A stretch of DNA of 64,000 nt from Sutcliffiella horikoshii (GCF_021991925.1 NZ_RXZI01000008.1:62001-126000), one strand, 5' to 3'; shown: positions 9,738-19,571, counted from the stretch's first letter. Numbers and translations are program-made. Notes: a model not told the origin generated them from the sequence alone.

Positions 9738-11768
9738 ATGTCGTTACAAGAAGTAGATTTGAAATATAAATATAGGTCGGATAATGACAAGATTCATACA
9801 GACTTTTATGATAAATGCCTGCATAAGGCTTCTCAATACGACCGGGCTGTTGGATACTTTACAAGTAACAGTCTAAGCTTAATAGCAAAAGGGTTGGAAA
9901 CTTTCTTTGAAAAGGAAGGCACCATTAGAATGATTGTGAATCCTCATCTAACATACGAGGACGTAGATGCAATAGAACTGGGTTATAAAGCGAAGTACGA
10001 TGTGATTTCACGGGCTTTGCTACGCCAAATTGAAATGAGTGAGGAATCCATTCGAGAAGATGCTCTCAATACTTTGGCCTGGCTTATTTATCAAAATAAA
10101 TTGGAGATAAAGGTTGCTTTTACAAATAATAATAGCCTTTATCATGAGAAGTTTGGTATTTTTCATGACGAACAAGGGAACCGTGTTGCATTTTCAGGCT
10201 CAGCTAATGAAACAGTTGGCGGTATGCAAAATAATTTTGAAAAGATAGATGTATTTTGGCGTGAAAATGATATGGAGAGAATTGAAGATATGGTTGTGGA
10301 TTTCGAGAATCTGTGGAGTGATAAAACCAACGGATTAACCATTGTCGAAATTCCGGATATTCTGAAAGAAACGATCATTGCATATAAAAAGGGGGGGACA
10401 CCCATAAAGCCGCCTAAACAATTAATTAAGCCGCGTCCATATCAACAGGAAGCGATTGATGCTGTGGTAAACAATAACTGGAGTGGGATTTTGGAAATGG
10501 CAACTGGAACAGGAAAAACTATTACTAGTTTACTAATTTCCAATGAGTTCTTTCAACAAAGAGGGAGAATATTTCTTATAATCATCGTCCCTTTCACACA
10601 CCTAGTTGGTCAGTGGGAGAAAAATTGTCAAGATATGACTTATAAAAATATTACGAATTGCTTTGGTGCAAAAAAATCGTGGGTGCACAAACTTCAAACA
10701 GATGTAAGAGATTTTAACTTAGGCCTTATTGAAAAGCATGTAGCCATTACCACTTACAAAACAGCTTCCTCTCCAGAATTCAACCAACTCATCGCGAAGT
10801 TAAGAGGGAAAAGTTTTTTAATTGCTGACGAATGTCACTATTTTGGCGTTAAGAGTTTACGGGATAACATGTTTGGAGACATAGAGGCGAAACTGGGACT
10901 TTCGGCTACTCCTGATCGTTGGTGGGATGAGGAAGGGACCAGTTACATCGAAGAATTTTTCGGATCGACTGTATATGAATATGATATGAAAATGGCAATT
11001 GATAATGGTGCCTTAACAGAATATATATACACACCATATGTTGTGGATATGACAGATGAAGAGATAGGTGACTTTGAGAAACTGACAAAGCGTCTGATCC
11101 ATTTATATAGTGATGAAAAAGCGAACAAAGAGGAAATTAGTGAAGTTAATCGTAAAAGAAGCTTACTTATAAGTAAAGCGGAACGTAAAAAAGAGCTGCT
11201 GTTTTCTATCTTTGCTGGAAAGGAGAAGGAAGAGGTTTCTCATACGCTTGTTTACTGCGCACCAGGTGAAATAAACACTATAACGGGCGAACTTTCCAGC
11301 ATGGGTTATCGAGTGCACCGCTTTGATTCTAAGGTACCTCTTGATGAAAGAGAGAAGATACTCGAAGCCTTCGATCTTGGTTCTATTCAAATTTTGGTCG
11401 CAATTAAATGTCTAGATGAAGGGGTGGACGTACCAAGTACAAAGGTTGCGTATTTCCTTGCAAGTACATCTAATCCTAGGGAATTTGTTCAAAGAAGAGG
11501 GCGAATCTTAAGGAAGTATCCCAATAAAAACTTAGCACAAATTTATGATTTCATTGTACTTCCTAGTAATGCAAGTGACCAAATGTATAAATCTATTGCA
11601 TCCAAGGAATTGCCTAGATTCGCAGAGTTCTCACGATATGCTATTAATAACTTTAATGCGCGTGATGTGGTAGGAAAAGAGTTAAAAAAATATTCGTTAG
11701 AGTATTTGATGGACAAGCTCCCTTGGGAAGTATATCGAGAGTTTAAAAAAATGGAGGTTTTTGAATGA
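9738..11768 (+). CDS. PLD nuclease - SF2 DEAD/DEAH helicase fusion
   Basis: A 676-aa protein. The N-terminal part (to about residue 210) is a PLD-type nuclease domain: YHEKFGIF gives HxK near 136-138, followed by VAFSGSANET near 152-158; only one such half-site is seen, so the active site would need dimerisation. From about 235 comes an SF2 helicase: RPYQQEAID (Q-motif-like), MATGTGKT (Walker A, about 254), ADECHYFG (DECH, about 363), LSATPDRWW (motif III) and FVQRRGRILRK (motif VI, about 586). Such fusions are typical of anti-phage and restriction loci. The ATG of the next gene overlaps its TGA, which suggests coupled translation. Confidence 0.88.
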   Translation: MSLQEVDLKYKYRSDNDKIHTDFYDKCLHKASQYDRAVGYFTSNSLSLIAKGLETFFEKEGTIRMIVNPHLTYEDVDAIELGYKAKYDVISRALLRQIEMSEESIREDALNTLAWLIYQNKLEIKVAFTNNNSLYHEKFGIFHDEQGNRVAFSGSANETVGGMQNNFEKIDVFWRENDMERIEDMVVDFENLWSDKTNGLTIVEIPDILKETIIAYKKGGTPIKPPKQLIKPRPYQQEAIDAVVNNNWSGILEMATGTGKTITSLLISNEFFQQRGRIFLIIIVPFTHLVGQWEKNCQDMTYKNITNCFGAKKSWVHKLQTDVRDFNLGLIEKHVAITTYKTASSPEFNQLIAKLRGKSFLIADECHYFGVKSLRDNMFGDIEAKLGLSATPDRWWDEEGTSYIEEFFGSTVYEYDMKMAIDNGALTEYIYTPYVVDMTDEEIGDFEKLTKRLIHLYSDEKANKEEISEVNRKRSLLISKAERKKELLFSIFAGKEKEEVSHTLVYCAPGEINTITGELSSMGYRVHRFDSKVPLDEREKILEAFDLGSIQILVAIKCLDEGVDVPSTKVAYFLASTSNPREFVQRRGRILRKYPNKNLAQIYDFIVLPSNASDQMYKSIASKELPRFAEFSRYAINNFNARDVVGKELKKYSLEYLMDKLPWEVYREFKKMEVFE

Positions 11769-11935
11769 GAATTAATAAAGATTTAAACGAAAAGATTGAA
11801 GGGTTCTCAGGCGACCTTTCTTATTTAGCAAAATTATTGCTAAAGGAAGTTGAAGCTGGAAAAAAATCTAATACTCAAATTGAAGCCATGCTACGTGAAG
11901 AGATTCGTGAGATTGTTATGGAGGATGAAGCCTGA
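11765..11935 (+). CDS. Small 56-aa protein between helicase and DndD-like genes
   Basis: An ORF of 56 codons, starting at an ATG that overlaps the helicase TGA and ending in a TGA that overlaps the ATG of the ATPase gene. It encodes MRINKDLNEKIEGFSGDLSY followed by a charged helix ending IREIVMEDEA. It is acidic, mostly helical and has no cysteines or signal. The double ATGA-type overlap is strong evidence that it is translated. Short proteins at this position accompany DndD-like genes in other bacteria and may be adaptors. No function can be assigned from sequence. Confidence 0.7.
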   Translation: MRINKDLNEKIEGFSGDLSYLAKLLLKEVEAGKKSNTQIEAMLREEIREIVMEDEA

Positions 11936-13962
11936 TGAAGTTATTAGAGATTTCGTTGAAAAACTTTAGACAGTTTTATGGAGAACAGACTATTGAGTTT
12001 TCCCATGGTGATAAAAATATTACCATTATTTTTGGAGAGAATGGAAAAGGGAAAACCGGTATCTTCCGTGCACTTATGTTTGGTTTATACGGCAGCACAC
12101 ATATACAGCAGGACAATCCTCGAGAAAGAATTCACTTGGTAAACTTCCTTGCTCTGGAAGAAAACTTAAATATGCCTGTTGAAGCAAAAGTAAAAGTTAC
12201 TTTTGAATATCATAGTCAGAAATATATTTTAGATAGAACAGTAGTCGGCTTTAAAACTGGAGAAAAAATTGAAGAACGCATCCAGCAAACAGAATTAAAC
12301 ATTGTTGATTCTCTAGGAAACTACTCTGCAGATCCAATAACAGATAAAGATGAAATTGCTAGAACTATGAATGAAATCCTTCATGAAAGCATTAAGGACT
12401 TCTTCCTGTTCGATGCGGAAAAAATCGAAACACTAGCAAAGAGTGATACAAAGGTAAAAGAGGAAGTTAAAAACGGAATTGTAAAGCTGCTTCAAATTGA
12501 TAAAGTGGAAAATGCGATTTCCATCCTTAAGAAGCTTCAAAGCTCCGAAAAAAAACGTGTGCTTGATGGCTCTAAAAACTTAGATTTAACTCGCAAACAA
12601 AATGAAATTGACGAATTAAAGACTTCAATTACTAACATGGAAGAGCGCATTAAATTGAAAGAAAGCAATAAAGTGTCATGTGCGCAGGAAATAGCAGAGA
12701 TTGAAAGCAAACTTGCAGAAAACGAAGATGTAAGACGAATTCAGGAAAAGCACACAGCAACCAAGGAGAAAAAGAGTGTGCAGCAAAGACTGGCTAAAAG
12801 CAAGCAAGCGGAAATAAAAAACGACTTAGTTCGCAACGGATTTAACCTTGTGATGAAGGAAAGCTACTCATCTGTGAAATCCTACTTAGATCAAATCCTA
12901 GTGGACCAAAAGGATTTAATTCCAATTGAAGTCATTGAAAAGTCATTACGTGACAAAACGTGTGCATGCTGTAATAACGATTTACAAGTACATCAAGAAA
13001 ACATGCATCATATTGAACAGCTTAGACAAAATTACAAGCGTTCGGAGTTAACGCCGCTTATCTCCCTTATTTCTTCTGGCATCCATGATTTCTCTTTAGA
13101 AGAAGAAGAGATCATGGATGTCATTAATCAAAAGCTTGTTGAATTTAGAGAAATTAAACAAGGAATTGATGATATTGATAAGCAGCTTCAACAATTTAAC
13201 GCAGAAATTCAAGGTAAAGCCCAGGAGCAAGAAAACCTAAAACAGCTTGAGTCTACCTTACAAAGTAAAAAAGAAATGTTACATTCACTTGGGGTAGAAA
13301 TCGAAAGCCTAAGATCTCAAATCAAACAAAAAGAGAAAGATTTAGAGGCTCAGGAAAAGGCCTTTAATCGATTACTACGTGAGAATGAAAGTTTACGTAT
13401 TGACGCCAAGGTGTTACAAATCATTGATGATTTAAAAGACAATTTTGGAAAAGTATTCAATGAGTACAGTGATGAAATGAGACATAAGTTAACAACTGAA
13501 ACAACCTTAATTTTCAAGGAGTTAATCGACCGTAAAGATAAGGAACTTATTAATCGAATTGACATTAATGAAAAATACGAGATTAATATTATCGGTTGGG
13601 ATGGCGTGGATATCACGCAGGATATTTCGCAAGGTCAACGGCAGGTAGTAGCACTATCCTTTATCACTTCCTTAGCTAAAGTAGCATCTGGTGGTTCTGC
13701 GGATATCAACTTCCCGTTGTTCATGGATACTCCATTTGGAAGAATTAGCGGTAACAACCGTGACCATTTAATTGATAACATACCTAACCTAACGTCTCAA
13801 TGGATTCTTCTTTTGACAGATACAGAGTTATCTAAAACAGAGGAAATGCGTTTTAAATCTACAAACAAATTAGGTAAATGGTACAAGCTGGACCAGATTA
13901 CTACAGGTCATTCTAAAATAGTACCAATGAATATTAAGGAAGCAATGGCAACGAGGGGGTAA
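11935..13962 (+). CDS. DndD-like SMC/Rad50-type ATPase with zinc hook
   Basis: A 675-aa ABC-type ATPase. Walker A FGENGKGKTGIF lies at about 34-45. Long coiled coils occupy roughly 190-330 and 395-490, separated by a Rad50-like hook TCACCNND (CxxC near 343-346). The C-terminal lobe has the ABC signature DISQGQRQVVALSF (about 562) and Walker B FPLFMDTPFGRISG (about 594). Domain order and length match DndD, the ATPase of the DNA phosphorothioation system, and other restriction-linked SMC proteins. The DndA, DndC and DndE partners are absent here, so it probably powers a defence complex with its operon partners and not a sulfur modification. Its stop is 3 bases from the next start. Confidence 0.85.
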   Translation: MKLLEISLKNFRQFYGEQTIEFSHGDKNITIIFGENGKGKTGIFRALMFGLYGSTHIQQDNPRERIHLVNFLALEENLNMPVEAKVKVTFEYHSQKYILDRTVVGFKTGEKIEERIQQTELNIVDSLGNYSADPITDKDEIARTMNEILHESIKDFFLFDAEKIETLAKSDTKVKEEVKNGIVKLLQIDKVENAISILKKLQSSEKKRVLDGSKNLDLTRKQNEIDELKTSITNMEERIKLKESNKVSCAQEIAEIESKLAENEDVRRIQEKHTATKEKKSVQQRLAKSKQAEIKNDLVRNGFNLVMKESYSSVKSYLDQILVDQKDLIPIEVIEKSLRDKTCACCNNDLQVHQENMHHIEQLRQNYKRSELTPLISLISSGIHDFSLEEEEIMDVINQKLVEFREIKQGIDDIDKQLQQFNAEIQGKAQEQENLKQLESTLQSKKEMLHSLGVEIESLRSQIKQKEKDLEAQEKAFNRLLRENESLRIDAKVLQIIDDLKDNFGKVFNEYSDEMRHKLTTETTLIFKELIDRKDKELINRIDINEKYEINIIGWDGVDITQDISQGQRQVVALSFITSLAKVASGGSADINFPLFMDTPFGRISGNNRDHLIDNIPNLTSQWILLLTDTELSKTEEMRFKSTNKLGKWYKLDQITTGHSKIVPMNIKEAMATRG

Positions 13963-13965
13963 ATC

Positions 13966-14418
13966 ATGGATTTTTTAATGGACCAAGCCATCTTATATAC
14001 GAGTAAAAAATATGAAGAGATCTATATTCAATTTAAGGAAAAGTACGATATCAAGTACCAGGATCTTTTCTTGCTTTGTGCAAGCATTGGATTCAAAAAA
14101 GATCGCCAAAAGAATATTGGAGAGCAAGGAAGAGAGTTCCGTACCAACTATTTAAACTCTAAGCAAAAAGCAACGGCTTATTCTATCATCTTAAGTGATC
14201 TTGAAATTGGTAAGAACATCGAAGCCTTTGAAGGTTCTGAATTTCGTTTAAAGGCTCGTAAAAAGCTAGAAGCTTATGCCGAGGGAGGCATGGAGATTAT
14301 AGTCGAGGAAGTATTCGGACACCGTTTTGATGGTAACCGTTTGGACTCACAGTATGGAGAGTATGATGTAGATGTTTTAAGTTATGTGTATGGAGATGCA
14401 ATGGAAGTGCCGTTTTAA
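13966..14418 (+). CDS. Protein resembling DNA phosphorothioation-associated protein 4
   Basis: A 150-aa soluble protein and the last gene of the operon. The pattern YQDLFLLCASIGFKKDRQ, a central Ile-rich helix, then RKKLEAYAEGGMEIIVEEV matches what I recall of the dnd_assoc_4 family (small proteins next to dnd/dpt restriction genes, with a conserved AA-x-x-GF-x-x-x-R and EYA-x-GG). The assignment is from memory of the family pattern and needs a profile search. The role in those systems is not established. Spacing of 3 bases to the ATPase gene and a terminator directly behind define the operon end. Confidence 0.6.
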   Translation: MDFLMDQAILYTSKKYEEIYIQFKEKYDIKYQDLFLLCASIGFKKDRQKNIGEQGREFRTNYLNSKQKATAYSIILSDLEIGKNIEAFEGSEFRLKARKKLEAYAEGGMEIIVEEVFGHRFDGNRLDSQYGEYDVDVLSYVYGDAMEVPF

Positions 14419-14428
14419 TATATTTTAG

Positions 14429-14477
14429 AGGCTGTTTGAAAAGTCAGTGGAAATTGACTGTCATACAGCCTTTTTTA
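14429..14477 (+). terminator. Rho-independent terminator ending the five-gene operon
   Basis: AGGCTGT ... ACAGCCT with an inner AGTCA/TGACT pair, followed by TTTTTTA. It starts 11 bases after the stop of the 150-aa gene. Confidence 0.85.
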
Positions 14478-14496
14478 CTTGATTCTCCTTTATAGC

Positions 14497-14525
14497 AGGG
14501 AAATGTTGTTTTTTTGTCGAAAATG
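14497..14525 (+). promoter_or_regulatory. Upstream element of the AGGA-N-TGTCGAAA family
   Basis: AGGGAAATG ... TTTGTCGAAAAT, with the TGTCGAAA 47 bases before the McrB start codon. Five further copies of the same bipartite pattern occur in the window (near 19945, 23836, 26444, 31314, 34151). Function unknown; it could be part of a promoter or an operator. Confidence 0.45.
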
Positions 14526-14561
14526 ATAATAAGAGATAAATAGGAGAAGGAGATTACATAA

Positions 14562-17129
14562 TTGCTAACAAAAATATTACTCGAACTATTAAACAAAGTT
14601 AATACCATCCACACATTAACCTCCAATCGACCAAATAAAATAGTCCGAACTGATTCTAACGGAATTTATGTAGAATCCGAAGCTTCCAGAAGAAAATTTG
14701 AAAATAATGAAGTCACTGATCCTCATGCATACATCCCTTTCGAGTTCTTAACCACCGCATGGGAAGAATTTATCCAAAGAAGAATGGTTTCGTCTAATGA
14801 TTTCACCAAAACTAGAGGTAGATCCTCCTTTATAATGGCTTTGTTTGCAAAGCTTCCATATATAGAAGTAATGAAAGAAACAACTGGAACGAAGATAAAG
14901 CTTAAAGAATTTAAAACGGATCAGCTTCCTTGTGAACAATTTCATAAGGTAATGCGATTTTTAGATCATGTCACAGAGGGTACCTATGATCCTCTAGCTT
15001 TAAGCAAACAAGCAAAAAATGATAACGAATATAGAATTCTTTCAAGAGCAAGGCAGGATTTAAGGCTTCTCGGTTTGTTAAATGATGCAAATCAAATAAG
15101 TGAGAAATTCCATGCCTATGAGGCCTCGTCTCATAAACTAGCATTTATTAAAGACCTTGTACTTGAAAAAGAATATTTTCAGATAGCTCTTTTTGTTCTG
15201 CAGCTCTTAGAAGCTTACCCCAAAAACGAAAAGAAAGTTGCTCTTATTGAGTTAGGAATGCTAATTGTACGCAACTCTCAGGGTGAAAATTTGATGGTGG
15301 AGTCGGTTGCTAAGGAACGAACACATAATCTCCTAATGTGGCTAGAAAAACTAGAAGTAATAAATAGTAACTGGGTACCTATAGAAGAGATAACTTTGGA
15401 GGAATACACAGTGAGTACTAGATTAAGAGATCAATTCTTGCATATCATGAACAATTACCCACAAGCCAAAACCCAACCTTTTGGAGGGCATGAATTAGGT
15501 TCCTTCGTACGTAACGATATTACAGACGAGCTAAAAAAGCTACCGTTTGTTAATGGCCAATATGTAGTAACTGGCTCCGTTGGCCAAGGGAACTGGGCTA
15601 GTGTTCCTTGGATTGCCATAATGAATAAGAAGGTTACCATCTCCACTCAAAGAGGGTACTACATTGGATATTTGTTTAGTGAGGATCTGCAGGAGCTCTA
15701 CCTGACGTTTGCGCAGGGTGTTACGGAAACATCCAAGGAAGAAATGCTAAGAATTAAAAAGGCTATTAGAAGTGAAATTGGGATGGATGACCGGTTTCAA
15801 AAGGATGATAACATCTATCTTGGACCTTCCAAACGAGCAAGAGACTATGCTGTCTCTACTGCAGTGTATGTGAAATACAAGCTGGAGGATTTCCCTTCTG
15901 AAGAGGTAATAGTAGGAGACCTAGAAAAAATGGTGAGGTACTATGAGGAGTTTATTAGTTTAAATGAAGGTATTAACTATAAACCAACTGATCCACCTAA
16001 AGTTATCGCCATGCCAAAGGCTGATTATTTGAGCAATCAGGCACTTGTGGAACACATTTATCAATACATAAAAATTAAGGGATTCTATTATGAAAAGGAA
16101 GAAATAATTAATCTTTTCCTATCTTTAAAGACAAAACCCTTTGTCATTATTTCAGGTATTTCTGGAACAGGGAAAACCAAAATTATTGAGTGGTTTGCTG
16201 AAAGTGTTGGTGCAACCGAAGAAAATGGGCAAATCACTTTAATTCCTGTGAGACCGGACTGGAGCGATGGTTCTGATCTAATTGGCTATAAGGATATTAA
16301 AGGTGATTTTGTGGAAGGGCCTTTAACGAAAGTGATGCAAAAGGCTCTCGATAATCCAACCAAGCCTCATTTTGTTCTTTTAGATGAAATGAACCTTGCA
16401 CGTGTAGAGTATTACTTTAGTGATTTGCTTAGTGTGATGGAGAGTAGGAAATGGAAGGATGGGGAGATTGTTTCCTCGGAGATTTTGAACAGTTCAATGG
16501 TGGGGAGGTCTATTGGTTTTCCTGAGAACATGTACATTGTTGGTACGGTTAATATGGATGAAACAACTCACCCTTTTAGCAAAAAGGTATTAGATCGTGC
16601 GAACACCATTGAATTTAATCGTGTGCAGTTGGATTATTTGGACTTCTTGCAAGGGACCACTGAAGCTATGGATCCGAAGAATATTGAAAATGGTATGCTT
16701 CGTGCTGACTATCTTTTTCTAAAAGACCTCGCCTCCAAGCATATGGAGTTAATAAAGGAGACCTCTTTGATGTTAGTCGGAATTAACGAAGCTCTAAAGC
16801 CACTTGGCGCGCAAGTTGGTTACCGTGTTCGTGATGAAATCTGCATGTATCTTGCCAATAACCAGGAAGGAAAGTTGTTTTCGCAGGAGGATGCTTTTGA
16901 TTATTGTTTAGTTCAGAAAATCTTACCGCGAATTTCTGGTAGTGACAGTAGAGTCGAACACACGATAAAGGAATTATTTAAACTCCTTACCAACCAAGAG
17001 TTATCAGAGGACATAGAGGATTATACGGCGTACATCAAGCTCTCCAAGTATCCGCGTAGCACAGAAAAACTTGTGGAGATGTATAGGAGGTTAACGCACG
17101 ATGGCTTTACCTCTTTCTGGATTAGCTAA
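14562..17129 (+). CDS. mcrB: McrB-type AAA+ GTPase subunit with MrcB-like N-terminal domain
   Basis: An 855-aa motor subunit of a type IV (McrBC-like) restriction system. Residues 1-280 are an unassigned, partly helical extension. About 285-470 match the MrcB N-terminal family (DUF3578; GSVGQGNWASVPWIAI and QRGYYIGYLFSEDLQELYL). The AAA+ core has Walker A SGISGTGKTKII (about 532), Walker B FVLLDEMNLARVEYYF (about 606) and the sensor-like GTVNMDETTHPFSKKVLDRA (about 662). The TTG start is chosen because GGAGAAGGAG lies about 9 bases upstream. McrB proteins use GTP to translocate DNA for McrC; the N-terminal domain would recognise modified DNA. It overlaps mcrC by 29 bases. Confidence 0.88.
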   Translation: MLTKILLELLNKVNTIHTLTSNRPNKIVRTDSNGIYVESEASRRKFENNEVTDPHAYIPFEFLTTAWEEFIQRRMVSSNDFTKTRGRSSFIMALFAKLPYIEVMKETTGTKIKLKEFKTDQLPCEQFHKVMRFLDHVTEGTYDPLALSKQAKNDNEYRILSRARQDLRLLGLLNDANQISEKFHAYEASSHKLAFIKDLVLEKEYFQIALFVLQLLEAYPKNEKKVALIELGMLIVRNSQGENLMVESVAKERTHNLLMWLEKLEVINSNWVPIEEITLEEYTVSTRLRDQFLHIMNNYPQAKTQPFGGHELGSFVRNDITDELKKLPFVNGQYVVTGSVGQGNWASVPWIAIMNKKVTISTQRGYYIGYLFSEDLQELYLTFAQGVTETSKEEMLRIKKAIRSEIGMDDRFQKDDNIYLGPSKRARDYAVSTAVYVKYKLEDFPSEEVIVGDLEKMVRYYEEFISLNEGINYKPTDPPKVIAMPKADYLSNQALVEHIYQYIKIKGFYYEKEEIINLFLSLKTKPFVIISGISGTGKTKIIEWFAESVGATEENGQITLIPVRPDWSDGSDLIGYKDIKGDFVEGPLTKVMQKALDNPTKPHFVLLDEMNLARVEYYFSDLLSVMESRKWKDGEIVSSEILNSSMVGRSIGFPENMYIVGTVNMDETTHPFSKKVLDRANTIEFNRVQLDYLDFLQGTTEAMDPKNIENGMLRADYLFLKDLASKHMELIKETSLMLVGINEALKPLGAQVGYRVRDEICMYLANNQEGKLFSQEDAFDYCLVQKILPRISGSDSRVEHTIKELFKLLTNQELSEDIEDYTAYIKLSKYPRSTEKLVEMYRRLTHDGFTSFWIS

Positions 17130-19548
17130 AGGTGATGTGGAATTGGTCAAGATTGAAACTGCCGACTTTTCTTTGGTGATTAAAGGAAAGCCTTATCATG
17201 AGCGGTATATCGGATTACAGCAATATCGCAATCTTGATTTCCACGATGAAATGCAGTTCAGGGTAGTAGGGGACCATGAAGAGGTAAAGGTTTTTGATGT
17301 TGAAACTTTGGAGCTGGTAGACCTTCACACCCACCGTCCGATCTTCTTTGAAAATGGTGTGTACACGGTTATGGTGTCTCCCAAAAATGGTAAGGAATTG
17401 ACTTTCTATCATGAGCATCCAGTTTTTCGGAACGCGATTGACCGCGTGGAATTTGGACAGTCTTATGTTTTGCTAGGAAATTTACACTTTCAAAATGAAA
17501 TCGGCTATTCTACATTTGAGATTAGAGAGGGAAAACGAACTTTGCTTGAGGTAACGATGGAGGTTTTCCCGACTAAGCTCAATTATAAGGAGGATTACCA
17601 GAAGCTTTTAGAGGAAGTGAACGATGAGATCTACAATCTGGCCTTTCACTTTTTAAAGAAAACATTCCTTAGTGCGCAAACGAAATTAGAAGGTTCACCA
17701 TCTCCTGCTGAATTTTTCCGTTTGATCACGGTTTATTTTGACGCTTTCCTAAAAGCTGTCGAGCAAATTGAGCGGCAGCCTCATCATAAGCTAGTCAAGA
17801 CCCATGAAATAGTCAGAGGAGACCGAATTAAATCGCTCGATGCAAAAGGACGAAATTATTTGCGGAAGAACAGCCACCTTTTCCAAGAAGTAAGCCATGG
17901 CATCCCAATTGGGGACAAACAATTTATGCCGAGTAAAGGAATGACCGTTAATAAGCAAATCACCTTCCATACACATGAAAACCGTTTTGTGAAATGGATG
18001 ATGACGCGGCTCACTAGTAAACTCGAAGACTTACTTTCTAGGTTCAGAAATAATCGCTGGAACAAGTCGGATCAAGACCCTGAGTTAGTAAAAACCATAG
18101 AGGGAATGAAGCGCTCTCTCACAAGGAAACTTAGCAACCCTTTCTGGCGAGAACTTACACTACCAGATAGAACCGTTCAAAGTCTCGTCATGCAGCTAGC
18201 ACCTGGCTACCGTGATGCCTATCAGATCTACCTAACCGTCTCCAAAGGCCTAGCCCTACAAAATGGCATGTACAAAATGTCAGTGAAGGACGTGGCAACG
18301 CTTTACGAGTACTGGACTTATCTAAAATTAGGTCAAATTCTCAATAAGAAGTACGAGATGATAAGCCAGGACATCATCAAAGTGGACAGAAAAGGCCTTC
18401 ATGTAAGTATGGAAGGTAGCCGCAAAGCAATGCGTGTATTTAAGCATCCAGTTACCAAAGAGCGCATTACCCTTACCTATCAAAAATACGAAGGCAATCT
18501 TCCGACCATTGCGCAAGTTCCAGATACAATGCTCAGCATTGAGAAAAAAGGAGAAAGCTACACCTTCAACTATGTTTTTGATGCAAAATATAGAATAGAC
18601 TTCGCGCTAGAGGGTAGCTACTACGGAAAGAAATATCGCGCTCCTGGTCCAATGGAAGAAGACATTAACACGATGCACCGATATCGGGACTCTATAGTTT
18701 CCGAGCATAACGGACCTTACGAGCGAACTGCATTCGGCGCCTATGTCCTTTTTCCATGGAACGAAGAACAGGTCTACCAGGATCATCACTTCTATAAAAG
18801 TATTGGGAAAGTGAATATTGGAGCACTTCCTTTCTTGCCGAATACCACCGACCTTGTGGAACGGTTTATTGAAAATCTCATTGATAAGAGTCCTGAGGAT
18901 ATTCAGAAGGAAGGCATTTTACCAAGAGGGTCTTTGCAAAAGTGGCAGGAGAGCGTGGAGGAGAAGGTACTGGTTGGAGTGGTTTCATCAGAGGAGCAAT
19001 ATGCGCGAGCTATAAAATCAGCCAAGTACTCGCTAGCTGCTTCTGTTTTAAGAAAGGGTTGGCAGGAGGCTCGGTATGTTGCACTCTACCTAACAAAAGA
19101 AGTCGGCATGGAAAACGGTTTTGTCTGCTATGGCAAGGTGAGTGATGTGGAGCTTTCTGGAGACACAGTAACATTTTCAGTTGAACACTGGTCAAGGTTG
19201 AAGAATATTATAGTGCCTGTAGGTTATGGCTTTGCTCATTATATGCTGACCACCTTAAGAAGTCTGGAAAACTCTACTGAATTACCGGAGTTGTTCATGA
19301 AATCCGAAGAAGAGAAGGTTGTTTGGCAGATGCTAAGGCGAGTGTCTGATCAAATTCATATTGAGCTGGATGATCAAAGAATGGATCAGGCAGAGCGCGT
19401 TGCGAAGTACACCATTAAAGATGCGACGGTTAATTTTGATAGGGAAAGTGAAGTTGTGGAGATATTGAAGGCAGGCATGGTGCAGGCAGTAACTTTTGAG
19501 GAGTTTAAAAGTGACCGCGTGAAATTGTTTAGGTATCTGGTTGATTGA
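17101..19548 (+). CDS. mcrC: McrC-like nuclease subunit with DUF2357 and a C-terminal PUA-like region
   Basis: An 815-aa protein translated from an ATG inside the end of mcrB. The N-terminal half is DUF2357-like beta-rich sequence. The nuclease centre shows YVFDAKYRIDF (about 490-500), the D and xAK part of PD-(D/E)xK, then the family segment AFGAYVLFPWNEEQVY and IGKVNIGALPFLPN. After about residue 635 there is an added domain (VGVVSSEEQYARAIKSAKYS, YVALYLTKEVGMENGFVCYG) that resembles PUA/EVE-type modified-nucleotide readers; that is inference. It would be the cutting subunit driven by McrB. It is longer than E. coli McrC (about 350 aa). Confidence 0.83.
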   Translation: MALPLSGLAKGDVELVKIETADFSLVIKGKPYHERYIGLQQYRNLDFHDEMQFRVVGDHEEVKVFDVETLELVDLHTHRPIFFENGVYTVMVSPKNGKELTFYHEHPVFRNAIDRVEFGQSYVLLGNLHFQNEIGYSTFEIREGKRTLLEVTMEVFPTKLNYKEDYQKLLEEVNDEIYNLAFHFLKKTFLSAQTKLEGSPSPAEFFRLITVYFDAFLKAVEQIERQPHHKLVKTHEIVRGDRIKSLDAKGRNYLRKNSHLFQEVSHGIPIGDKQFMPSKGMTVNKQITFHTHENRFVKWMMTRLTSKLEDLLSRFRNNRWNKSDQDPELVKTIEGMKRSLTRKLSNPFWRELTLPDRTVQSLVMQLAPGYRDAYQIYLTVSKGLALQNGMYKMSVKDVATLYEYWTYLKLGQILNKKYEMISQDIIKVDRKGLHVSMEGSRKAMRVFKHPVTKERITLTYQKYEGNLPTIAQVPDTMLSIEKKGESYTFNYVFDAKYRIDFALEGSYYGKKYRAPGPMEEDINTMHRYRDSIVSEHNGPYERTAFGAYVLFPWNEEQVYQDHHFYKSIGKVNIGALPFLPNTTDLVERFIENLIDKSPEDIQKEGILPRGSLQKWQESVEEKVLVGVVSSEEQYARAIKSAKYSLAASVLRKGWQEARYVALYLTKEVGMENGFVCYGKVSDVELSGDTVTFSVEHWSRLKNIIVPVGYGFAHYMLTTLRSLENSTELPELFMKSEEEKVVWQMLRRVSDQIHIELDDQRMDQAERVAKYTIKDATVNFDRESEVVEILKAGMVQAVTFEEFKSDRVKLFRYLVD

Positions 19549-19571
19549 CTGTTTTTTTAGGAGGAATGCTA

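Noticed and set aside
11935-14418. Complete Dnd phosphorothioation system
   Set aside because: No DndC, DndA or DndE homologue is present and the 150-aa protein lacks the DndE pattern; only DndD-like and associated-protein features fit.
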